From contig NZ_LKEG01000033.1 in the NCBI RefSeq assembly GCF_001645105.1, positions 62,227 to 126,226 on the forward strand: DNA of 64,000 bases, read 5' to 3'. The stretch is from Pseudomonas marginalis. Lineage in GTDB: Bacteria; Pseudomonadota; Gammaproteobacteria; Pseudomonadales; Pseudomonadaceae. Both the position numbers and the translations under genes were made by a program. The notes below the pieces were generated by a model. It was not told where the DNA came from and did no database searches. It was given only the letters and a program-made list of their open reading frames with translations. Positions 48,557 through 60,232 of the stretch are shown here, in pieces (the stretch's first letter is position 1; each line of letters begins with the position of its first letter).

Positions 48557-51500
48557 ATGCCAAAACGTACAGACATAAAAAGCATCCTGATTCTCGGCGC
48601 TGGCCCGATCGTGATCGGCCAGGCCTGCGAATTCGACTACTCCGGCGCCCAGGCCTGTAAAGCCCTGCGCGAAGAGGGTTACCGCGTCATCCTGGTGAAC
48701 TCTAACCCGGCCACCATCATGACCGACCCGGACATGGCCGACGCCACCTACATCGAGCCGATCAAGTGGCAGACCGTTGCCAAGATCATCGAGAAAGAAC
48801 GTCCGGACGCACTGCTGCCAACCATGGGTGGCCAGACCGCCCTGAACTGCGCATTGGACCTGGAGCGCGAAGGCGTCCTGGAAAAGTTTGGCGTAGAGAT
48901 GATCGGCGCCAATGCCGACACCATCGACAAGGCTGAAGACCGTTCGCGTTTCGACAAGGCCATGAAGTCCATCGGCCTTGATTGCCCGCGTTCCGGTATC
49001 GCCCACAGCATGGAAGAGGCCAATTCTGTCCTGGAACGCTTGGGCTTCCCGTGCATCATCCGTCCGTCCTTCACCATGGGCGGCACGGGCGGCGGTATTG
49101 CCTACAACCGTGAAGAATTCGAAGAAATCTGCGCCCGTGGCCTGGACTTGTCTCCGACCAAAGAGCTGCTGATCGACGAATCCCTGATCGGCTGGAAAGA
49201 ATATGAGATGGAAGTTGTCCGCGATAAGAAGGACAACTGCATCATCGTTTGCTCTATCGAAAACTTTGACCCGATGGGCGTGCACACCGGTGACTCGATC
49301 ACTGTTGCTCCGGCGCAGACCCTGACGGACAAGGAATACCAGATCATGCGTAACGCCTCCTTGGCGGTGCTGCGTGAGATTGGCGTGGAAACCGGTGGCT
49401 CCAACGTCCAGTTCGGCATCTGCCCGGACACTGGCCGTATGGTTGTGATCGAAATGAACCCGCGTGTATCGCGTTCTTCGGCGCTGGCATCGAAAGCTAC
49501 CGGCTTCCCGATTGCGCGTATCGCTGCCAAGCTGGCGATCGGTTACACATTGGACGAGCTGCAGAACGAAATTACGGGCGGCGCAACGCCGGCGTCCTTC
49601 GAGCCGTCGATCGACTACGTCGTCACCAAGTTGCCACGCTTCGCTTTCGAGAAATTCCCGAAAGCCGACGCCCGCCTGACCACTCAGATGAAGTCAGTCG
49701 GTGAAGTCATGGCTATCGGCCGGACCTTCCAAGAGTCCCTGCAGAAAGCCCTGCGTGGCCTGGAAGTGGGCGTTTGCGGTCTGGACGAGAAGCTCGACCT
49801 GAGCAACCCGGAAAGCATGAGCGTGCTCAAGCGTGAGCTGACCGTGCCGGGTGCCGAGCGTATCTGGTACGTAGCCGATGCCTTCCGCGCTGGCATGACC
49901 GTCGAAGACATCTTCGGCATGAACATGATCGACCCGTGGTTCCTGGTGCAGATCGAAGATCTGATCAAGGAAGAAGAGAAGGTCAAGACCCTCGGTCTGT
50001 CCTCTATCGACCGCGACCTGATGTTCCGCCTCAAGCGCAAAGGTTTCTCCGACCAGCGCTTGGCCAAGCTGCTGGGTGTGACCGAGAAGAACCTGCGCAC
50101 GCATCGCCACAAGCTGGACATCTTCCCGGTCTACAAGCGCGTTGATACCTGTGCGGCCGAGTTCGCAACCGACACTGCGTATATGTACTCCACTTACGAG
50201 GAAGAGTGCGAAGCTGCGCCGTCGGGTCGCGACAAAATCATGATCCTGGGTGGCGGTCCAAACCGTATCGGCCAAGGCATCGAGTTCGATTATTGCTGCG
50301 TACACGCCGCTCTCGCCCTGCGCGAAGACGGGTACGAGACCATTATGGTCAACTGCAACCCGGAAACTGTTTCCACTGACTACGACACTTCCGACCGTCT
50401 TTACTTTGAGCCGGTAACACTGGAAGACGTGCTGGAAATCTGTCGCGTCGAGAAGCCAAAAGGCGTGATCGTCCAGTACGGCGGCCAAACCCCGTTGAAA
50501 CTGGCTCGCGCACTGGAAGCTGCTGGCGTCCCGATTATCGGCACCAGCCCTGACGCTATCGACCGTGCCGAAGACCGTGAGCGTTTCCAGCAGATGGTTG
50601 AGCGTCTGAACCTGCGTCAGCCGCCGAACGCCACCGTGCGCAGCGAAGATGAAGCGATCCGCGCGGCCAGCAAGATCGGTTACCCCTTGGTGGTGCGTCC
50701 GTCCTACGTACTGGGCGGTCGTGCGATGGAAATCGTCTACGAAGAAGACGAGCTCAAACGTTACCTGCGTGATGCGGTGAAAGTGTCCAACGACAGCCCG
50801 GTGCTGCTGGACCACTTCCTCAACTGCGCCATCGAGATGGACGTAGACGCTGTTTGCGACGGGACCGACGTGGTGATCGGTGCGATCATGCAGCACATCG
50901 AACAGGCGGGCGTTCACTCCGGTGACTCCGCTTGCTCGCTGCCGCCGTACTCGCTGCCGGCGCATATCCAGGACGAAATGCGCGAACAGGTCAAGAAAAT
51001 GGCCCTGGAGCTGGGCGTGGTCGGCTTGATGAACGTACAGTTGGCGCTGCAAGGCGAAGACATCTACGTCATCGAAGTCAACCCGCGTGCTTCGCGTACC
51101 GTGCCATTTGTTTCCAAGTGCATTGGTGTGTCCCTGGCCATGATCGCTGCTCGCGTGATGGCCGGTAAGACCCTGAAGGAAATCGGTTTCACCAAGGAAA
51201 TCATTCCGAACTTCTACAGCGTGAAAGAGGCGGTATTCCCATTCGCCAAATTCCCTGGCGTGGACCCGATCCTGGGCCCAGAGATGAAGTCCACCGGTGA
51301 AGTGATGGGCGTGGGCGATACCTTCGGTGAAGCGTTCGCCAAGGCTCAGATGGGCGCCAGCGAAGTGTTGCCAACCGGCGGTACCGCGTTTATCAGCGTG
51401 CGTGATGACGACAAACCGCTGGTTGCGGGCGTAGCCCGTGATCTGATCAACTTGGGCTTCGAAGTCGTGGCCACTGCCGGGACCGCCAAGCTGATCGAAG

Positions 51501-51778
51501 CTGCCGGCCTGAAAGTGCGTCGCGTGAACAAGGTGACGGAAGGCCGTCCGCACGTGGTCGACATGATCAAGAATGACGAAGTCACCCTGATCATCAACAC
51601 CACCGAAGGTCGCCAGTCGATCGCGGACTCCTACTCCATTCGTCGTAATGCCTTGCAGCACAAGATCTACTGCACCACTACCATTGCTGCTGGCGAAGCC
51701 ATCTGCGAAGCGCTCAAGTTCGGTCCAGAAAAAACCGTGCGTCGCTTGCAGGACCTACACGCAGGATTGAAGGCATGA
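48557..51778 (+). CDS. carB: Carbamoyl-phosphate synthase large subunit
   Basis: 1073 residues from [10 protein letters not shown] at 48557. Two homologous ATP-grasp halves (first starting near 1, second near 555 with [20 protein letters not shown]) and a C-terminal MGS-like regulatory domain (about 940-1073) where UMP and ornithine would act. Strong codon bias. Its stop overlaps the greA start. Confidence 0.99.
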   Translation: MPKRTDIKSILILGAGPIVIGQACEFDYSGAQACKALREEGYRVILVNSNPATIMTDPDMADATYIEPIKWQTVAKIIEKERPDALLPTMGGQTALNCALDLEREGVLEKFGVEMIGANADTIDKAEDRSRFDKAMKSIGLDCPRSGIAHSMEEANSVLERLGFPCIIRPSFTMGGTGGGIAYNREEFEEICARGLDLSPTKELLIDESLIGWKEYEMEVVRDKKDNCIIVCSIENFDPMGVHTGDSITVAPAQTLTDKEYQIMRNASLAVLREIGVETGGSNVQFGICPDTGRMVVIEMNPRVSRSSALASKATGFPIARIAAKLAIGYTLDELQNEITGGATPASFEPSIDYVVTKLPRFAFEKFPKADARLTTQMKSVGEVMAIGRTFQESLQKALRGLEVGVCGLDEKLDLSNPESMSVLKRELTVPGAERIWYVADAFRAGMTVEDIFGMNMIDPWFLVQIEDLIKEEEKVKTLGLSSIDRDLMFRLKRKGFSDQRLAKLLGVTEKNLRTHRHKLDIFPVYKRVDTCAAEFATDTAYMYSTYEEECEAAPSGRDKIMILGGGPNRIGQGIEFDYCCVHAALALREDGYETIMVNCNPETVSTDYDTSDRLYFEPVTLEDVLEICRVEKPKGVIVQYGGQTPLKLARALEAAGVPIIGTSPDAIDRAEDRERFQQMVERLNLRQPPNATVRSEDEAIRAASKIGYPLVVRPSYVLGGRAMEIVYEEDELKRYLRDAVKVSNDSPVLLDHFLNCAIEMDVDAVCDGTDVVIGAIMQHIEQAGVHSGDSACSLPPYSLPAHIQDEMREQVKKMALELGVVGLMNVQLALQGEDIYVIEVNPRASRTVPFVSKCIGVSLAMIAARVMAGKTLKEIGFTKEIIPNFYSVKEAVFPFAKFPGVDPILGPEMKSTGEVMGVGDTFGEAFAKAQMGASEVLPTGGTAFISVRDDDKPLVAGVARDLINLGFEVVATAGTAKLIEAAGLKVRRVNKVTEGRPHVVDMIKNDEVTLIINTTEGRQSIADSYSIRRNALQHKIYCTTTIAAGEAICEALKFGPEKTVRRLQDLHAGLKA

Positions 51779-52251
51779 TCAAATACCCAATGACCGTCCA
51801 GGGCGCAAAGGCCCTGGAAGAGGAGCACGCCCATCTGACCAAGGTCGTACGTCCAAAGCTGAGCCAGGACATCGGTACGGCCCGCGAGCTGGGTGACTTG
51901 AAGGAAAACGCCGAATACCACGCTGCTCGCGAGCAGCAGGGTATGGTCGAAGCGCGGATTCGTGACATCGAAGGCCGTATGCAGAATGCGGTGATCATCG
52001 ACGTCACGACTATTCCGCACACCGGCAAGGTGATTTTCGGCACCACCGTGGAAATCGCCAACGTCGAAACTGATGAGAGCGTGGTTTACCACATCGTTGG
52101 CGAGGACGAGGCTGACTTCAAGCTCGGCAAAATCTCCGTCGGTTCCCCGCTTGCCCGCGCCTTGATTGCCAAGGAAGAGGGTGATGTGGTGGCCGTGAAG
52201 ACGCCGGGTGGCGTGATCGAGTACGAGATTGTTGAAGTTCGTCACGTCTGA
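51775..52251 (+). CDS. greA: Transcription elongation factor GreA
   Basis: 158 residues, started within the carB stop codon (ATGA). N-terminal coiled coil ([26 protein letters not shown] with the acidic tip residues) and C-terminal FKBP-like domain ending [13 protein letters not shown]. Rescues backtracked RNA polymerase by stimulating transcript cleavage. Confidence 0.98.
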   Translation: MIKYPMTVQGAKALEEEHAHLTKVVRPKLSQDIGTARELGDLKENAEYHAAREQQGMVEARIRDIEGRMQNAVIIDVTTIPHTGKVIFGTTVEIANVETDESVVYHIVGEDEADFKLGKISVGSPLARALIAKEEGDVVAVKTPGGVIEYEIVEVRHV

Positions 52252-52256
52252 AAGGC

Positions 52257-52279
52257 GGCGCCCGCTTCATGCGGGCGCC
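52257..52279 (+). terminator. GC-rich hairpin between greA and the next gene
   Basis: GGCGCCCGC-TTCAT-GCGGGCGCC directly after greA; the ATG of the following gene begins at the base after the stem. It may limit translation or read-through of that gene. No T-run. Confidence 0.65.
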
Positions 52280-52684
52280 ATGCTTTGGCAGCTCTCCCAG
52301 ATGCTTTGGGTCGGCGGCCTGTGGTTGCTGCATATTGGTGTGTTACCGGCGCTGGGCCTGATTGGGCTGGCGCCGTTGTTGATCGATGAGATCGACGGAT
52401 TGCTCAGTGCGTTGCTGGTGGGTTTTGCGGCGGCGTGCGTAACGCTCCAGGCATTGGTGCTGGTCAGGGCCGAAGGCTTGGAGAGTTTGTGGCGGGATAT
52501 TCGCGGGCAACTGCTGTTGATGGCGCTGTATGCGTGTGCAATGTATTGCATCGTGCATGTCTGGCAGCCGGAAGCGTTGCGCTGGCAGCTATTCAGCTAT
52601 CTTGTGCTAGGGTTCTCCGGCCTGGTGCTGGTTATACAGCCTGCACCGGGATGGAGTGGCGGGGCGCGCGAAGCACGCCCGTGA
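52280..52684 (+). CDS. Small inner-membrane protein (DUF4149-like)
   Basis: 134 residues from MLWQLSQMLWVGGLW at 52280; upstream codons in frame lie in a hairpin. Four hydrophobic segments (about 5-28, 40-60, 72-92, 98-118), no signal peptide, no catalytic motif. It resembles DUF4149-type membrane proteins found after greA in Pseudomonas; function unknown. Confidence 0.75.
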   Translation: MLWQLSQMLWVGGLWLLHIGVLPALGLIGLAPLLIDEIDGLLSALLVGFAAACVTLQALVLVRAEGLESLWRDIRGQLLLMALYACAMYCIVHVWQPEALRWQLFSYLVLGFSGLVLVIQPAPGWSGGAREARP

Positions 52685-52704
52685 CCCTTTTTATCATCTG
52701 AAAA

Positions 52705-53013
52705 CTACTTGAAGCGATGTACGTTCGACAGCTGCTTGTTGACGCTGAAGTTCTTGCGATACAGCAGCGCCATCTTGCCGATGACCTGGACCAGGTCCGC
52801 TTTGCCCACCTTGCACAATTCTGCAATGGCGGCCAGGCGCGCTTCGCGGTCGAGGATATTGACCTTGATCTTGATCAGTTCATGATCGTTCAGTGCGCGT
52901 TCGAACTCGGCTAACACACCTTCAGTCAAACCGTTATCTGCCACAATCAAAACTGGTTTCAGATGGTGGCCAATGGATTTGTACTGTTTCTTCTGCTCTT
53001 GAGTGAGCGGCAT
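52705..53013 (-). CDS. yhbY: YhbY family ribosome-associated RNA-binding protein
   Basis: 102 residues, MPLTQEQKKQYKSIGHHLKP start. CRM (CRS1-YhbY) domain with the VADNGLTEGVLAEFERAL and HELIKIKV stretches. Binds pre-50S ribosomal particles. Divergent from rlmE as in E. coli. Confidence 0.95.
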   Translation of the reverse strand: MPLTQEQKKQYKSIGHHLKPVLIVADNGLTEGVLAEFERALNDHELIKIKVNILDREARLAAIAELCKVGKADLVQVIGKMALLYRKNFSVNKQLSNVHRFK

Positions 53014-53119
53014 AATCTGACCCCTGCGTCTGATCTTGTAAAAAGCGGCGGCCAGTTTACCCGAGCGAGTCCGGGACCGCCCAGTTAATCACGACCCGTT
53101 TTATTTTTCGAGGTGGCCC

Positions 53120-53770
53120 GTGGCCCGTTCCAAAACCAGCCTTAAGTGGCTACAAGAACATTTCAACGATCCTTACGTCAAAAAGGCGCAAAAGGATGGC
53201 TACCGTTCCCGGGCCAGCTACAAGTTGCTGGAGATCCAGGACAAGGATAAGTTGATTCGTCCAGGCATGAGCGTAATCGACCTTGGCGCGGCCCCAGGTG
53301 GCTGGTCCCAGGTGACCAGTCGTCTGATTGGTGGGCAGGGTCGTCTGATCGCTTCCGACATTCTGGAAATGGACAGCATCCCCGATGTGACCTTTGTTCA
53401 TGGTGACTTTACCCAGGATACGGTGCTCGCACAGATTCTTGAGGCTGTGGGAAATTCGCAGGTAGACCTTGTGATTTCCGACATGGCCCCCAATATGAGT
53501 GGATTACCGGCTGTCGATATGCCACGTGCCATGTTCCTTTGCGAATTAGCGCTGGATTTGGCGGGTCGGGTGTTGCGTCCGGGTGGTGATTTCCTGGTGA
53601 AGGTCTTCCAGGGCGAGGGTTTCGACGAGTACCACAAGAACATCCGCAAGTTGTTCGACAAGGTGCAGACGCGCAAGCCCGACTCCTCCCGAGACCGTTC
53701 CAGAGAGCAATACCTGCTGTGCCGCGGCTTTCGCGGCGTCGAAGGCGCGGCGAGTGAAGAGCGCTTTTAA
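53120..53770 (+). CDS. rlmE: 23S rRNA 2'-O-methyltransferase RlmE (FtsJ)
   Basis: 216 residues from GTG at 53120 ([14 protein letters not shown]); GAGG precedes it. SAM motif [14 protein letters not shown] and the K-D-K-E catalytic set including SDMAPN and VKVFQGEGF. Methylates U2552 of 23S rRNA. It precedes ftsH as in many gamma-proteobacteria. Confidence 0.97.
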   Translation: MARSKTSLKWLQEHFNDPYVKKAQKDGYRSRASYKLLEIQDKDKLIRPGMSVIDLGAAPGGWSQVTSRLIGGQGRLIASDILEMDSIPDVTFVHGDFTQDTVLAQILEAVGNSQVDLVISDMAPNMSGLPAVDMPRAMFLCELALDLAGRVLRPGGDFLVKVFQGEGFDEYHKNIRKLFDKVQTRKPDSSRDRSREQYLLCRGFRGVEGAASEERF

Positions 53771-53961
53771 GGAATTCGAGGAGGGCGATAGGTTTTTTTA
53801 TATCGCTTTCGTCACGAAGCTTTACGAATATTGTGTAGTCAAAGTTTCACAAAGGGTTACAGACGGCGCCTGCCAGTGTTGTAGGTAATGTAGTAAGTTA
53901 GGCCGGTGAATATCATGCGAAGCGCGCGCCAGTAGCGGAGCTTGCTTCAGAGGGTAGTTAA
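53771..53961. other. rlmE-ftsH gap
   Basis: 191 bases. GCGATA (53785-53790) can pair with TATCGC across a T-rich loop just after rlmE, a weak terminator. The rest (AT-rich around 53820-53870) presumably holds the ftsH promoter. Confidence 0.4.
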
Positions 53962-55881
53962 TTGAACGATATGGCAAAGAATCTGATCCTGTGGTTGATC
54001 ATCGCGGCAGTCCTGGTGACGGTGATGAACAACTTCTCCAGCCCTAACGAGCCGCAGACCCTCAACTATTCCGACTTCATCCAGCAAGTTAAGGATGGCA
54101 AGGTCGAGCGCGTGACGGTTGATGGCGCTGTGATCACCGGCAAGCGCAACGATGGCGATGGCTTCAAAACCATACGTCCGAATATCCCGGACAATGGCCT
54201 GATCGGCGATCTGGTTGATAACCATGTGGTTGTTGAAGGCAAGCAGCCTGAGCAGCAAAGCATCTGGACCCAATTGTTGGTAGCCAGCTTCCCGATCCTG
54301 GTGATCATCGCCGTGTTCATGTTCTTCATGCGCCAGATGCAGGGCGGCGCGGGAGGCAAGGGCGGGCCGATGAGCTTCGGCAAGAGTAAGGCACGCCTGC
54401 TCTCCGAAGATCAGGTGAAGACCACCCTGGCTGACGTTGCCGGTTGCGACGAAGCCAAGGAAGAAGTAGGTGAGTTGGTCGAGTTCCTGCGCGACCCGGG
54501 CAAGTTCCAGCGTCTGGGTGGCCGCATTCCTCGCGGCGTCTTGATGGTGGGGCCACCAGGTACCGGTAAAACCCTGCTCGCCAAGGCAATTGCCGGCGAA
54601 GCCAAGGTGCCGTTCTTCACTATTTCCGGCTCTGACTTCGTCGAGATGTTCGTGGGTGTGGGTGCCAGCCGTGTTCGCGATATGTTTGAGCAGGCTAAAA
54701 AGCATGCGCCTTGCATCATCTTCATCGATGAAATCGACGCCGTTGGTCGCCATCGTGGTGCCGGCATGGGCGGCGGTCATGATGAGCGTGAGCAGACCCT
54801 TAACCAGTTGCTGGTTGAGATGGACGGCTTTGAAATGAACGACGGCATCATTGTCATCGCTGCAACCAACCGTCCGGACGTATTGGACCCTGCGTTGCTG
54901 CGTCCAGGCCGTTTCGACCGCCAGGTTGTGGTTGGCCTGCCGGATATCCGTGGTCGTGAACAGATCCTGAAAGTGCACATGCGCAAGGTGCCCATGGGCG
55001 ATGACGTGGCTCCGGCCGTGATTGCCCGTGGTACGCCAGGTTTCTCGGGTGCTGACCTGGCCAACCTGGTCAACGAGGCTTCGTTGTTCGCTGCCCGTAC
55101 CGGCAAGCGCATCGTGGAGATGAAAGAGTTCGAATTGGCCAAAGACAAAATCATGATGGGCGCCGAGCGCAAATCCATGGTCATGTCCGAAAAAGAGAAA
55201 CAGAACACCGCTTATCACGAAGCCGGTCACGCCATTGTCGGTCGCGTTGTGCCTGAGCATGACCCGGTCTACAAAGTGTCGATCATTCCTCGGGGGCGGG
55301 CGCTGGGTGTCACCATGTTCCTGCCGGAAGAGGACCGCTACAGCCTTTCCAAGCGCGCCCTGATCAGCCAGATCTGCTCGCTGTACGGCGGCCGGATTGC
55401 TGAAGAGATGACCCTGGGTTTCGACGGCGTGACTACCGGTGCCTCCAACGACATCATGCGTGCCAGCCAGATCGCGCGGAACATGGTGACTAAGTGGGGC
55501 TTGTCGGAAAAACTCGGCCCGCTGATGTATGCCGAGGAAGAAGGCGAAGTGTTCCTGGGTCGTGGCGGTGGCGGTCAAAGCGCCAGCTTCTCGGGTGAGA
55601 CAGCCAAGCTGATCGACTCCGAGGTGCGCAGCATCATTGACCAGTGCTACGGCACGGCCAAGCAAATCCTGACTGACAACCGCGACAAGTTGGACGCCAT
55701 GGCTGATGCGCTGATGAAGTACGAGACCATTGATGCCGACCAGATCGATGACATCATGGCCGGTCGCGCACCCCGCGAGCCTCGCGATTGGGAAGGCGGT
55801 TCGGGCACCTCTGGCACTCCGCCAGTGGTTCAGAGCGAGCGCCCTGAAACCCCAATCGGCGGCCCGGCAGCCGACCACTAA
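53962..55881 (+). CDS. ftsH: ATP-dependent zinc metalloprotease FtsH
   Basis: 639 residues from TTG at 53962, six bases after AGAGGG; the ATG at 53971 (MAKNLILWL, as in E. coli) is 15 bases away and less likely by spacing. Two transmembrane segments (about 7-25 and 105-125), Walker A GPPGTGKT (197-204), second region of homology, and zinc site HEAGH (419-423). Degrades membrane and short-lived regulators, e.g. sigma-32. Confidence 0.97.
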   Translation: MNDMAKNLILWLIIAAVLVTVMNNFSSPNEPQTLNYSDFIQQVKDGKVERVTVDGAVITGKRNDGDGFKTIRPNIPDNGLIGDLVDNHVVVEGKQPEQQSIWTQLLVASFPILVIIAVFMFFMRQMQGGAGGKGGPMSFGKSKARLLSEDQVKTTLADVAGCDEAKEEVGELVEFLRDPGKFQRLGGRIPRGVLMVGPPGTGKTLLAKAIAGEAKVPFFTISGSDFVEMFVGVGASRVRDMFEQAKKHAPCIIFIDEIDAVGRHRGAGMGGGHDEREQTLNQLLVEMDGFEMNDGIIVIAATNRPDVLDPALLRPGRFDRQVVVGLPDIRGREQILKVHMRKVPMGDDVAPAVIARGTPGFSGADLANLVNEASLFAARTGKRIVEMKEFELAKDKIMMGAERKSMVMSEKEKQNTAYHEAGHAIVGRVVPEHDPVYKVSIIPRGRALGVTMFLPEEDRYSLSKRALISQICSLYGGRIAEEMTLGFDGVTTGASNDIMRASQIARNMVTKWGLSEKLGPLMYAEEEGEVFLGRGGGGQSASFSGETAKLIDSEVRSIIDQCYGTAKQILTDNRDKLDAMADALMKYETIDADQIDDIMAGRAPREPRDWEGGSGTSGTPPVVQSERPETPIGGPAADH

Positions 55882-55889
55882 GGTTTGAA

Positions 55890-56741
55890 ATGACTTCTGC
55901 GTTGTCCTCCACCCGGTTGCCTTGCGGCAACCGGGTTCTTGATTTGGCCCATACACATGTCATGGGCATTCTTAACGTTACCCCTGACTCCTTTTCCGAT
56001 GGCGGCCGCTTCAGCCAGCTCGATGCTGCGTTGCGTCACGCTGAGGCAATGGTGGCTGCGGGAGCGACGCTCATTGATGTCGGTGGTGAATCGACCCGGC
56101 CTGGCGCTCGCATTGTTTCTCCCTTGGAGGAGCTGGAGCGGGTGGCGCCGATAGTCGAGCGCATTGCGCGCGAGCTGGATGTGATCATCTCTGTTGATAC
56201 TTCAACCCCGGCCGTGATGCGCGAAACTGCGCGACTGGGAGCGGGGTTGATCAACGATGTTCGCTCTCTTCAGCGTGACGGTGCCCTCGATGCCGCTGCC
56301 GCTACCGGTTTGCCGGTGTGCCTGATGCATATGCTGGGAGAGCCCGGCAACATGCAGGACAGCCCTCATTACGAGGACCTTGTTGGCGAGGTGAGTGGTT
56401 TTCTCGCTGAGCGGGTCGCTCAGTGTGCTGCCGCGGGGATTGCCGCGGAAAAGATCATCCTCGATCCCGGCTTCGGCTTTGCTAAAACCCTGCAGCACAA
56501 TCTAAGCCTGTTCAAGCATATGGAATCCCTGCATGCGCTTGGTCGGCCTCTTTTGGTCGGCGTTTCGCGCAAGAGCATGATAGGGCTGGCGCTGAATCGT
56601 CCGGTGGGTGAGCGGCTGTATGGTGGTCTTGCACTGGCGGCGCTTGCAGTCAGCAAGGGCGCGCGTATCTTGCGTGTGCATGATGTCGCCGAGACGGTGG
56701 ATGTGGTGCGCATGATTGCTGCGGTAGAATCAGCCGAATAA
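55890..56741 (+). CDS. folP: Dihydropteroate synthase
   Basis: 283 residues, eight bases after ftsH. Motif [15 protein letters not shown] near 30-45 and [11 protein letters not shown] further on; the C-terminal [12 protein letters not shown] is conserved. Joins p-aminobenzoate to the pterin precursor; target of sulfonamides. Operon ftsH-folP-glmM. Confidence 0.98.
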   Translation: MTSALSSTRLPCGNRVLDLAHTHVMGILNVTPDSFSDGGRFSQLDAALRHAEAMVAAGATLIDVGGESTRPGARIVSPLEELERVAPIVERIARELDVIISVDTSTPAVMRETARLGAGLINDVRSLQRDGALDAAAATGLPVCLMHMLGEPGNMQDSPHYEDLVGEVSGFLAERVAQCAAAGIAAEKIILDPGFGFAKTLQHNLSLFKHMESLHALGRPLLVGVSRKSMIGLALNRPVGERLYGGLALAALAVSKGARILRVHDVAETVDVVRMIAAVESAE

Positions 56742-56757
56742 GAATGATGGAGCACTT

Positions 56758-58095
56758 ATGACTAAAAAATACTTTGGCACCGACGGTATCCGTGGTCGGG
56801 TCGGCGAATTTCCGATTACTCCTGATTTCATGCTCAAGCTGGGTTGGGCGGCGGGTATGGCGTTCCGCAGTATGGGGGCGTGTCGCATCCTGGTGGGCAA
56901 GGACACCCGTATTTCAGGGTACATGTTTGAGTCCGCACTGGAGGCAGGCCTGTCCGCCGCGGGTGCCGATGTCATGCTGCTGGGCCCTATGCCGACCCCG
57001 GCAATCGCCTACCTGACGCGCACCTTTCACGCTGAAGCCGGTATTGTGATCAGTGCCTCGCACAACCCCCATGACGACAACGGCATCAAATTCTTCTCAG
57101 GTCAGGGCACTAAGCTGCCGGATGAGATCGAGTTGATGATCGAAGAGCTGCTGGATGCGCCGATGACGGTGGTTGAGTCCAGCAAGTTGGGCAAGGTGTC
57201 GCGTATCAACGACGCATCGGGTCGATATATCGAATTCTGCAAGAGCAGTGTGCCGAGCAGTACCAATTTCGCCGGCCTGAAGATTGTGGTCGATTGCGCC
57301 CATGGTGCGACCTATAAAGTGGCGCCAAGCGTATTCAAGGAATTGGGTGCGGACGTGACCGTTCTGTCGGCCCAGCCGAACGGGCTGAATATCAACGACA
57401 ACTGCGGCTCCACGCATATGGAGCAACTGCAGGCCGCCGTCCTTGCCGAGCATGCTGACCTGGGTATTGCCTTCGATGGTGATGGTGACCGTGTGCTGAT
57501 GGTGGACCACACGGGGGCGATCGTTGATGGGGACGACCTTTTGTTCATCATTGCCCGCGACCTGCATGAGCGTAACAAGCTGCAAGGTGGTGTCGTCGGT
57601 ACGCTGATGAGTAACCTGGGGCTTGAATTGGCCTTGGCGGACCTGGGCATCCCGTTCGTGCGCGCCAATGTCGGTGACCGCTATGTGATCGCTGAACTGC
57701 TGGAGCGTAACTGGCAGGTGGGTGGTGAGAATTCCGGGCACGTTGTCTGCTTCCAGCACACCACTACGGGCGATGCCATCATTGCTGCGTTGCAGGTTCT
57801 GCTGTCGTTGCGTCGTCGCGAAGAGAGTCTTGCCCAGGCGCGTCAGGCGCTGCGCAAATGCCCGCAAGTGCTGCTCAATGTGCGTTTTGCCGGTGGTGAA
57901 AACCCGATCGAGCACCCCGCTGTCAAAGAGGCTTGCGAGCGCGTGACCCTGGCAATGGCGGGGCGTGGTCGAGTGTTGTTGCGCAAGTCCGGCACAGAGC
58001 CTCTGGTGCGTGTCATGGTCGAAGGTGATGACGAAACACAGGTTCGCGGCCATGCCGAAGACCTGGCAAAACTGGTAACTGAAGTTTGCGCCTGA
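56758..58095 (+). CDS. glmM: Phosphoglucosamine mutase
   Basis: 445 residues. Phosphoserine motif ISASHNP (Ser101), metal loop DGDGDR near 240, sugar loop GGENSGH and phosphate loop [12 protein letters not shown]. Converts glucosamine-6-phosphate to glucosamine-1-phosphate for UDP-GlcNAc. Starts 16 bases after folP. Confidence 0.98.
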   Translation: MTKKYFGTDGIRGRVGEFPITPDFMLKLGWAAGMAFRSMGACRILVGKDTRISGYMFESALEAGLSAAGADVMLLGPMPTPAIAYLTRTFHAEAGIVISASHNPHDDNGIKFFSGQGTKLPDEIELMIEELLDAPMTVVESSKLGKVSRINDASGRYIEFCKSSVPSSTNFAGLKIVVDCAHGATYKVAPSVFKELGADVTVLSAQPNGLNINDNCGSTHMEQLQAAVLAEHADLGIAFDGDGDRVLMVDHTGAIVDGDDLLFIIARDLHERNKLQGGVVGTLMSNLGLELALADLGIPFVRANVGDRYVIAELLERNWQVGGENSGHVVCFQHTTTGDAIIAALQVLLSLRRREESLAQARQALRKCPQVLLNVRFAGGENPIEHPAVKEACERVTLAMAGRGRVLLRKSGTEPLVRVMVEGDDETQVRGHAEDLAKLVTEVCA

Positions 58096-58161
58096 ATTCG
58101 GCTTGCCAGTGATGATGTGGTTGGGTAACATCTGCGCCCACTTTGACCGACGAGGTACAGC

Positions 58162-58917
58162 ATGCGTCGCACTATGGTAGCTGGTAACTGGAAGATGCAC
58201 GGTACCCGCGCCAGTGTCGCTGAGCTGATCAATGGCCTTCGTCACTTGGCCTTGCCTAGCGGTGTTGATATCGCGGTGTTTCCGCCTTGCTTGCATATCA
58301 CCCAAGTGGTTGATGGCTTGAAAGGTAAGTCGATTCAGGTCGGCGCGCAGAATTCTGCGGTGGAAGCCATGCAAGGTGCGTTGACCGGTGAGATTGCACC
58401 GAGTCAGCTGGTTGATGCGGGTTGTTCCTATGTGCTTGTCGGGCACTCCGAGCGTCGTCAGATGATGGGCGAGCGTGATGGGACACTCAATCGCAAGTTC
58501 GCAGCGGCACAGGCTTGTGGCTTGATTCCAGTGTTGTGCATAGGGGAGACCCTTGAGCAGCGTGAATCGGGCAAGACTCTTGAAGTTGTCTCGCGTCAGC
58601 TTGGCAGCATCATCGAGGAGCTGGGTGTTGGTGCGTTTGCAAAGGCGGTTATTGCTTACGAGCCGGTCTGGGCCATTGGCACCGGGCTGACTGCTACACC
58701 GCAACAGGCGCAGGATGTGCACGCAGCCATCCGCGCGCAGTTGGCGGCAGAGAATTCTGAAGTCGCACAAGGTGTGCGGCTTCTATACGGCGGCAGCGTG
58801 AAGGCGGCCAATGCGGTCGAACTGTTCGGCATGCCGGATATCGATGGGGGGCTCATTGGTGGAGCTTCCCTGAATGCAGATGAGTTCGGTGCGATCTGTC
58901 GCGCCGCGGGAAACTGA
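58162..58917 (+). CDS. tpiA: Triosephosphate isomerase
   Basis: 251 residues, [15 protein letters not shown] with the active-site Lys in GNWKMH. Catalytic His in LVGHSERR and Glu in [12 protein letters not shown], phosphate loop YGGSVKAAN. Interconverts dihydroxyacetone phosphate and glyceraldehyde-3-phosphate. The gap to secG is four bases. Confidence 0.98.
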   Translation: MRRTMVAGNWKMHGTRASVAELINGLRHLALPSGVDIAVFPPCLHITQVVDGLKGKSIQVGAQNSAVEAMQGALTGEIAPSQLVDAGCSYVLVGHSERRQMMGERDGTLNRKFAAAQACGLIPVLCIGETLEQRESGKTLEVVSRQLGSIIEELGVGAFAKAVIAYEPVWAIGTGLTATPQQAQDVHAAIRAQLAAENSEVAQGVRLLYGGSVKAANAVELFGMPDIDGGLIGGASLNADEFGAICRAAGN

Positions 58918-58921
58918 AAAA

Positions 58922-59305
58922 ATGCTGGAAACAGTCGTAGTCGTTTTTCATCTGTTGGCTGCCTTGGGCGTAGTTGCCCTGGTCTTGTTGCAACAGGGTA
59001 AAGGTGCGGATGCTGGTGCGTCTTTCGGTGCAGGTGCTTCAAATACTGTATTCGGAAGCCAAGGTTCCTCTACCTTTCTTAGTAAGTTTACTGCTATACT
59101 TGCCGCCGGTTTCTTCATAACCAGCTTGGGGTTAGGTTACTTTGCTAAAGAGAAAGCTCATGTGCTGACTCAAGTAGGTCTCCCAAACCCAGCAGTGTTG
59201 GAAGTGCCAAAAGCAAAACCGGCTTCTGATGATGTCCCGGTGCTTCAAGAGCAAAAGTCGGCTACTCCAGCGACTGACGTACCTCCAGCTCAAGAGCAGA
59301 AGTAA
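58922..59305 (+). CDS. secG: Protein translocase subunit SecG
   Basis: 127 residues from [13 protein letters not shown] at 58922. Two transmembrane segments (about 3-22 and 57-77) joined by the [17 protein letters not shown] loop typical of SecG, then a long Pro/Ala/Lys tail of about 45 residues. Part of SecYEG. The tpiA-secG-tRNA-Leu order is conserved. Confidence 0.96.
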   Translation: MLETVVVVFHLLAALGVVALVLLQQGKGADAGASFGAGASNTVFGSQGSSTFLSKFTAILAAGFFITSLGLGYFAKEKAHVLTQVGLPNPAVLEVPKAKPASDDVPVLQEQKSATPATDVPPAQEQK

Positions 59306-59327
59306 GAAGGGTTGTAAGCGCTGTATT

Positions 59328-59413
59328 GCCGAGGTGGTGGAATTGGTAGACACGCAACCTTGAGGTGGTTGTGCCCATAGGGTGTAGGGGTTCGAGTCCC
59401 CTTCTCGGTACCA
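59328..59413 (+). tRNA. tRNA-Leu, anticodon GAG
   Basis: 86 nt with encoded CCA. Acceptor GCCGAGG, anticodon arm CAACC-TTGAGGT-GGTTG giving GAG, a long variable arm, and GGTTCGAGTCC as T-arm. Confidence 0.97.
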
Positions 59414-59424
59414 ATTATCAGGAG

Positions 59425-59442
59425 AGCCCGCTGTTGCGGGCT
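59425..59442 (+). terminator. Terminator after tRNA-Leu
   Basis: AGCCCGC-TGTT-GCGGGCT followed by TTCTTG. Confidence 0.85.
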
Positions 59443-59509
59443 TTCTTGTAGGTGGAAGGTTACATTGACCCTGTAAGGGATCGGTCGTATACTTCCGCCC
59501 CAGCTTTGT

Positions 59510-59586
<77 letters not shown>

Positions 59587-59596
59587 GTTTTAGCGG

Positions 59597-59619
59597 AGCC
59601 CCTTTTAAGGGGCTTTTTG
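59597..59619 (+). terminator. Terminator after tRNA-fMet
   Basis: AGCCCCTT-TT-AAGGGGCT then T5, 10 bases after the tRNA. Confidence 0.9.
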
Positions 59620-59663
59620 TTAGCTGGACACTTTCAACGCCGCTGTTCGACGGCGTTTCAAGG

Positions 59664-59687
59664 ATGGGCGTTTCGCCCATTTTTTTA
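59664..59687 (+). terminator. Second terminator before rimP
   Basis: ATGGGCG-TTT-CGCCCAT with T8 behind it, only 40 bases before the rimP start. It may act as an attenuator of the rimP-nusA-infB operon. Confidence 0.8.
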
Positions 59688-59726
59688 TTTTGCACAGCAT
59701 GCACATACATGCACGAGGGGGTTCAG

Positions 59727-60185
59727 GTGTCGAGCAAGCTAGAAGAGTTGCAGGCCTTGTTGGCCCCGGTGGTCGTGGCCCTAGGCTATGAATGCTGGGG
59801 TATTGAGTTTTCGGCTCAAGGTCGCCACTCAATGTTGCGCGTTTATATCGATAAAGAGGGCGGCGTGCTGGTGGACGATTGTGCCATTGTCAGCCGTCAG
59901 ATCAGCGGTGTGCTGGATGTTGAAGATCCGATCTCCGTTGAATACACCTTAGAAGTTTCCTCGCCAGGCATGGAACGCCCACTGTTCACTATTGATCAGT
60001 TTGCAAAATTTGCCGGTGAACAAGTGAAGATCAAGCTGCGCTCCCCGTTCGAAGGGCGACGCAACTTTCAGGGCCTTCTGCGCGGTGTAGAAGAGCAGGA
60101 CGTCGTGGTGCAGGTAGAAGACCATGAGTTCCTGTTGCCGATCGATATGATCGACAAGGCCAACATTATTCCCAGTTTTGACTGA
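59727..60185 (+). CDS. rimP: Ribosome maturation factor RimP
   Basis: 152 residues from GTG at 59727 ([15 protein letters not shown]), six bases after GAGGGG; an ATG 18 bases upstream is less well placed. RimP N-terminal alpha/beta domain (to about 80) with the [10 protein letters not shown] motif, then an SH3-like domain. Needed for 30S assembly. First gene of rimP-nusA-infB. Confidence 0.96.
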   Translation: MSSKLEELQALLAPVVVALGYECWGIEFSAQGRHSMLRVYIDKEGGVLVDDCAIVSRQISGVLDVEDPISVEYTLEVSSPGMERPLFTIDQFAKFAGEQVKIKLRSPFEGRRNFQGLLRGVEEQDVVVQVEDHEFLLPIDMIDKANIIPSFD

Positions 60186-60232
60186 GACGCGGATCCCGCG
60201 GATCCAATGGCTTGCGAAAGGCGAGGCGTACG

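Noticed and set aside
49694..51661. 655-residue frame on the minus strand
   Set aside because: Antisense to carB, same codon-bias effect.
53947..55956. 669-residue frame on the minus strand
   Set aside because: Antisense to ftsH; His/Gln/Val-rich composition without motifs.
57097..58770. 557-residue frame on the minus strand
   Set aside because: Spans antisense of glmM and tpiA, two well-defined genes.
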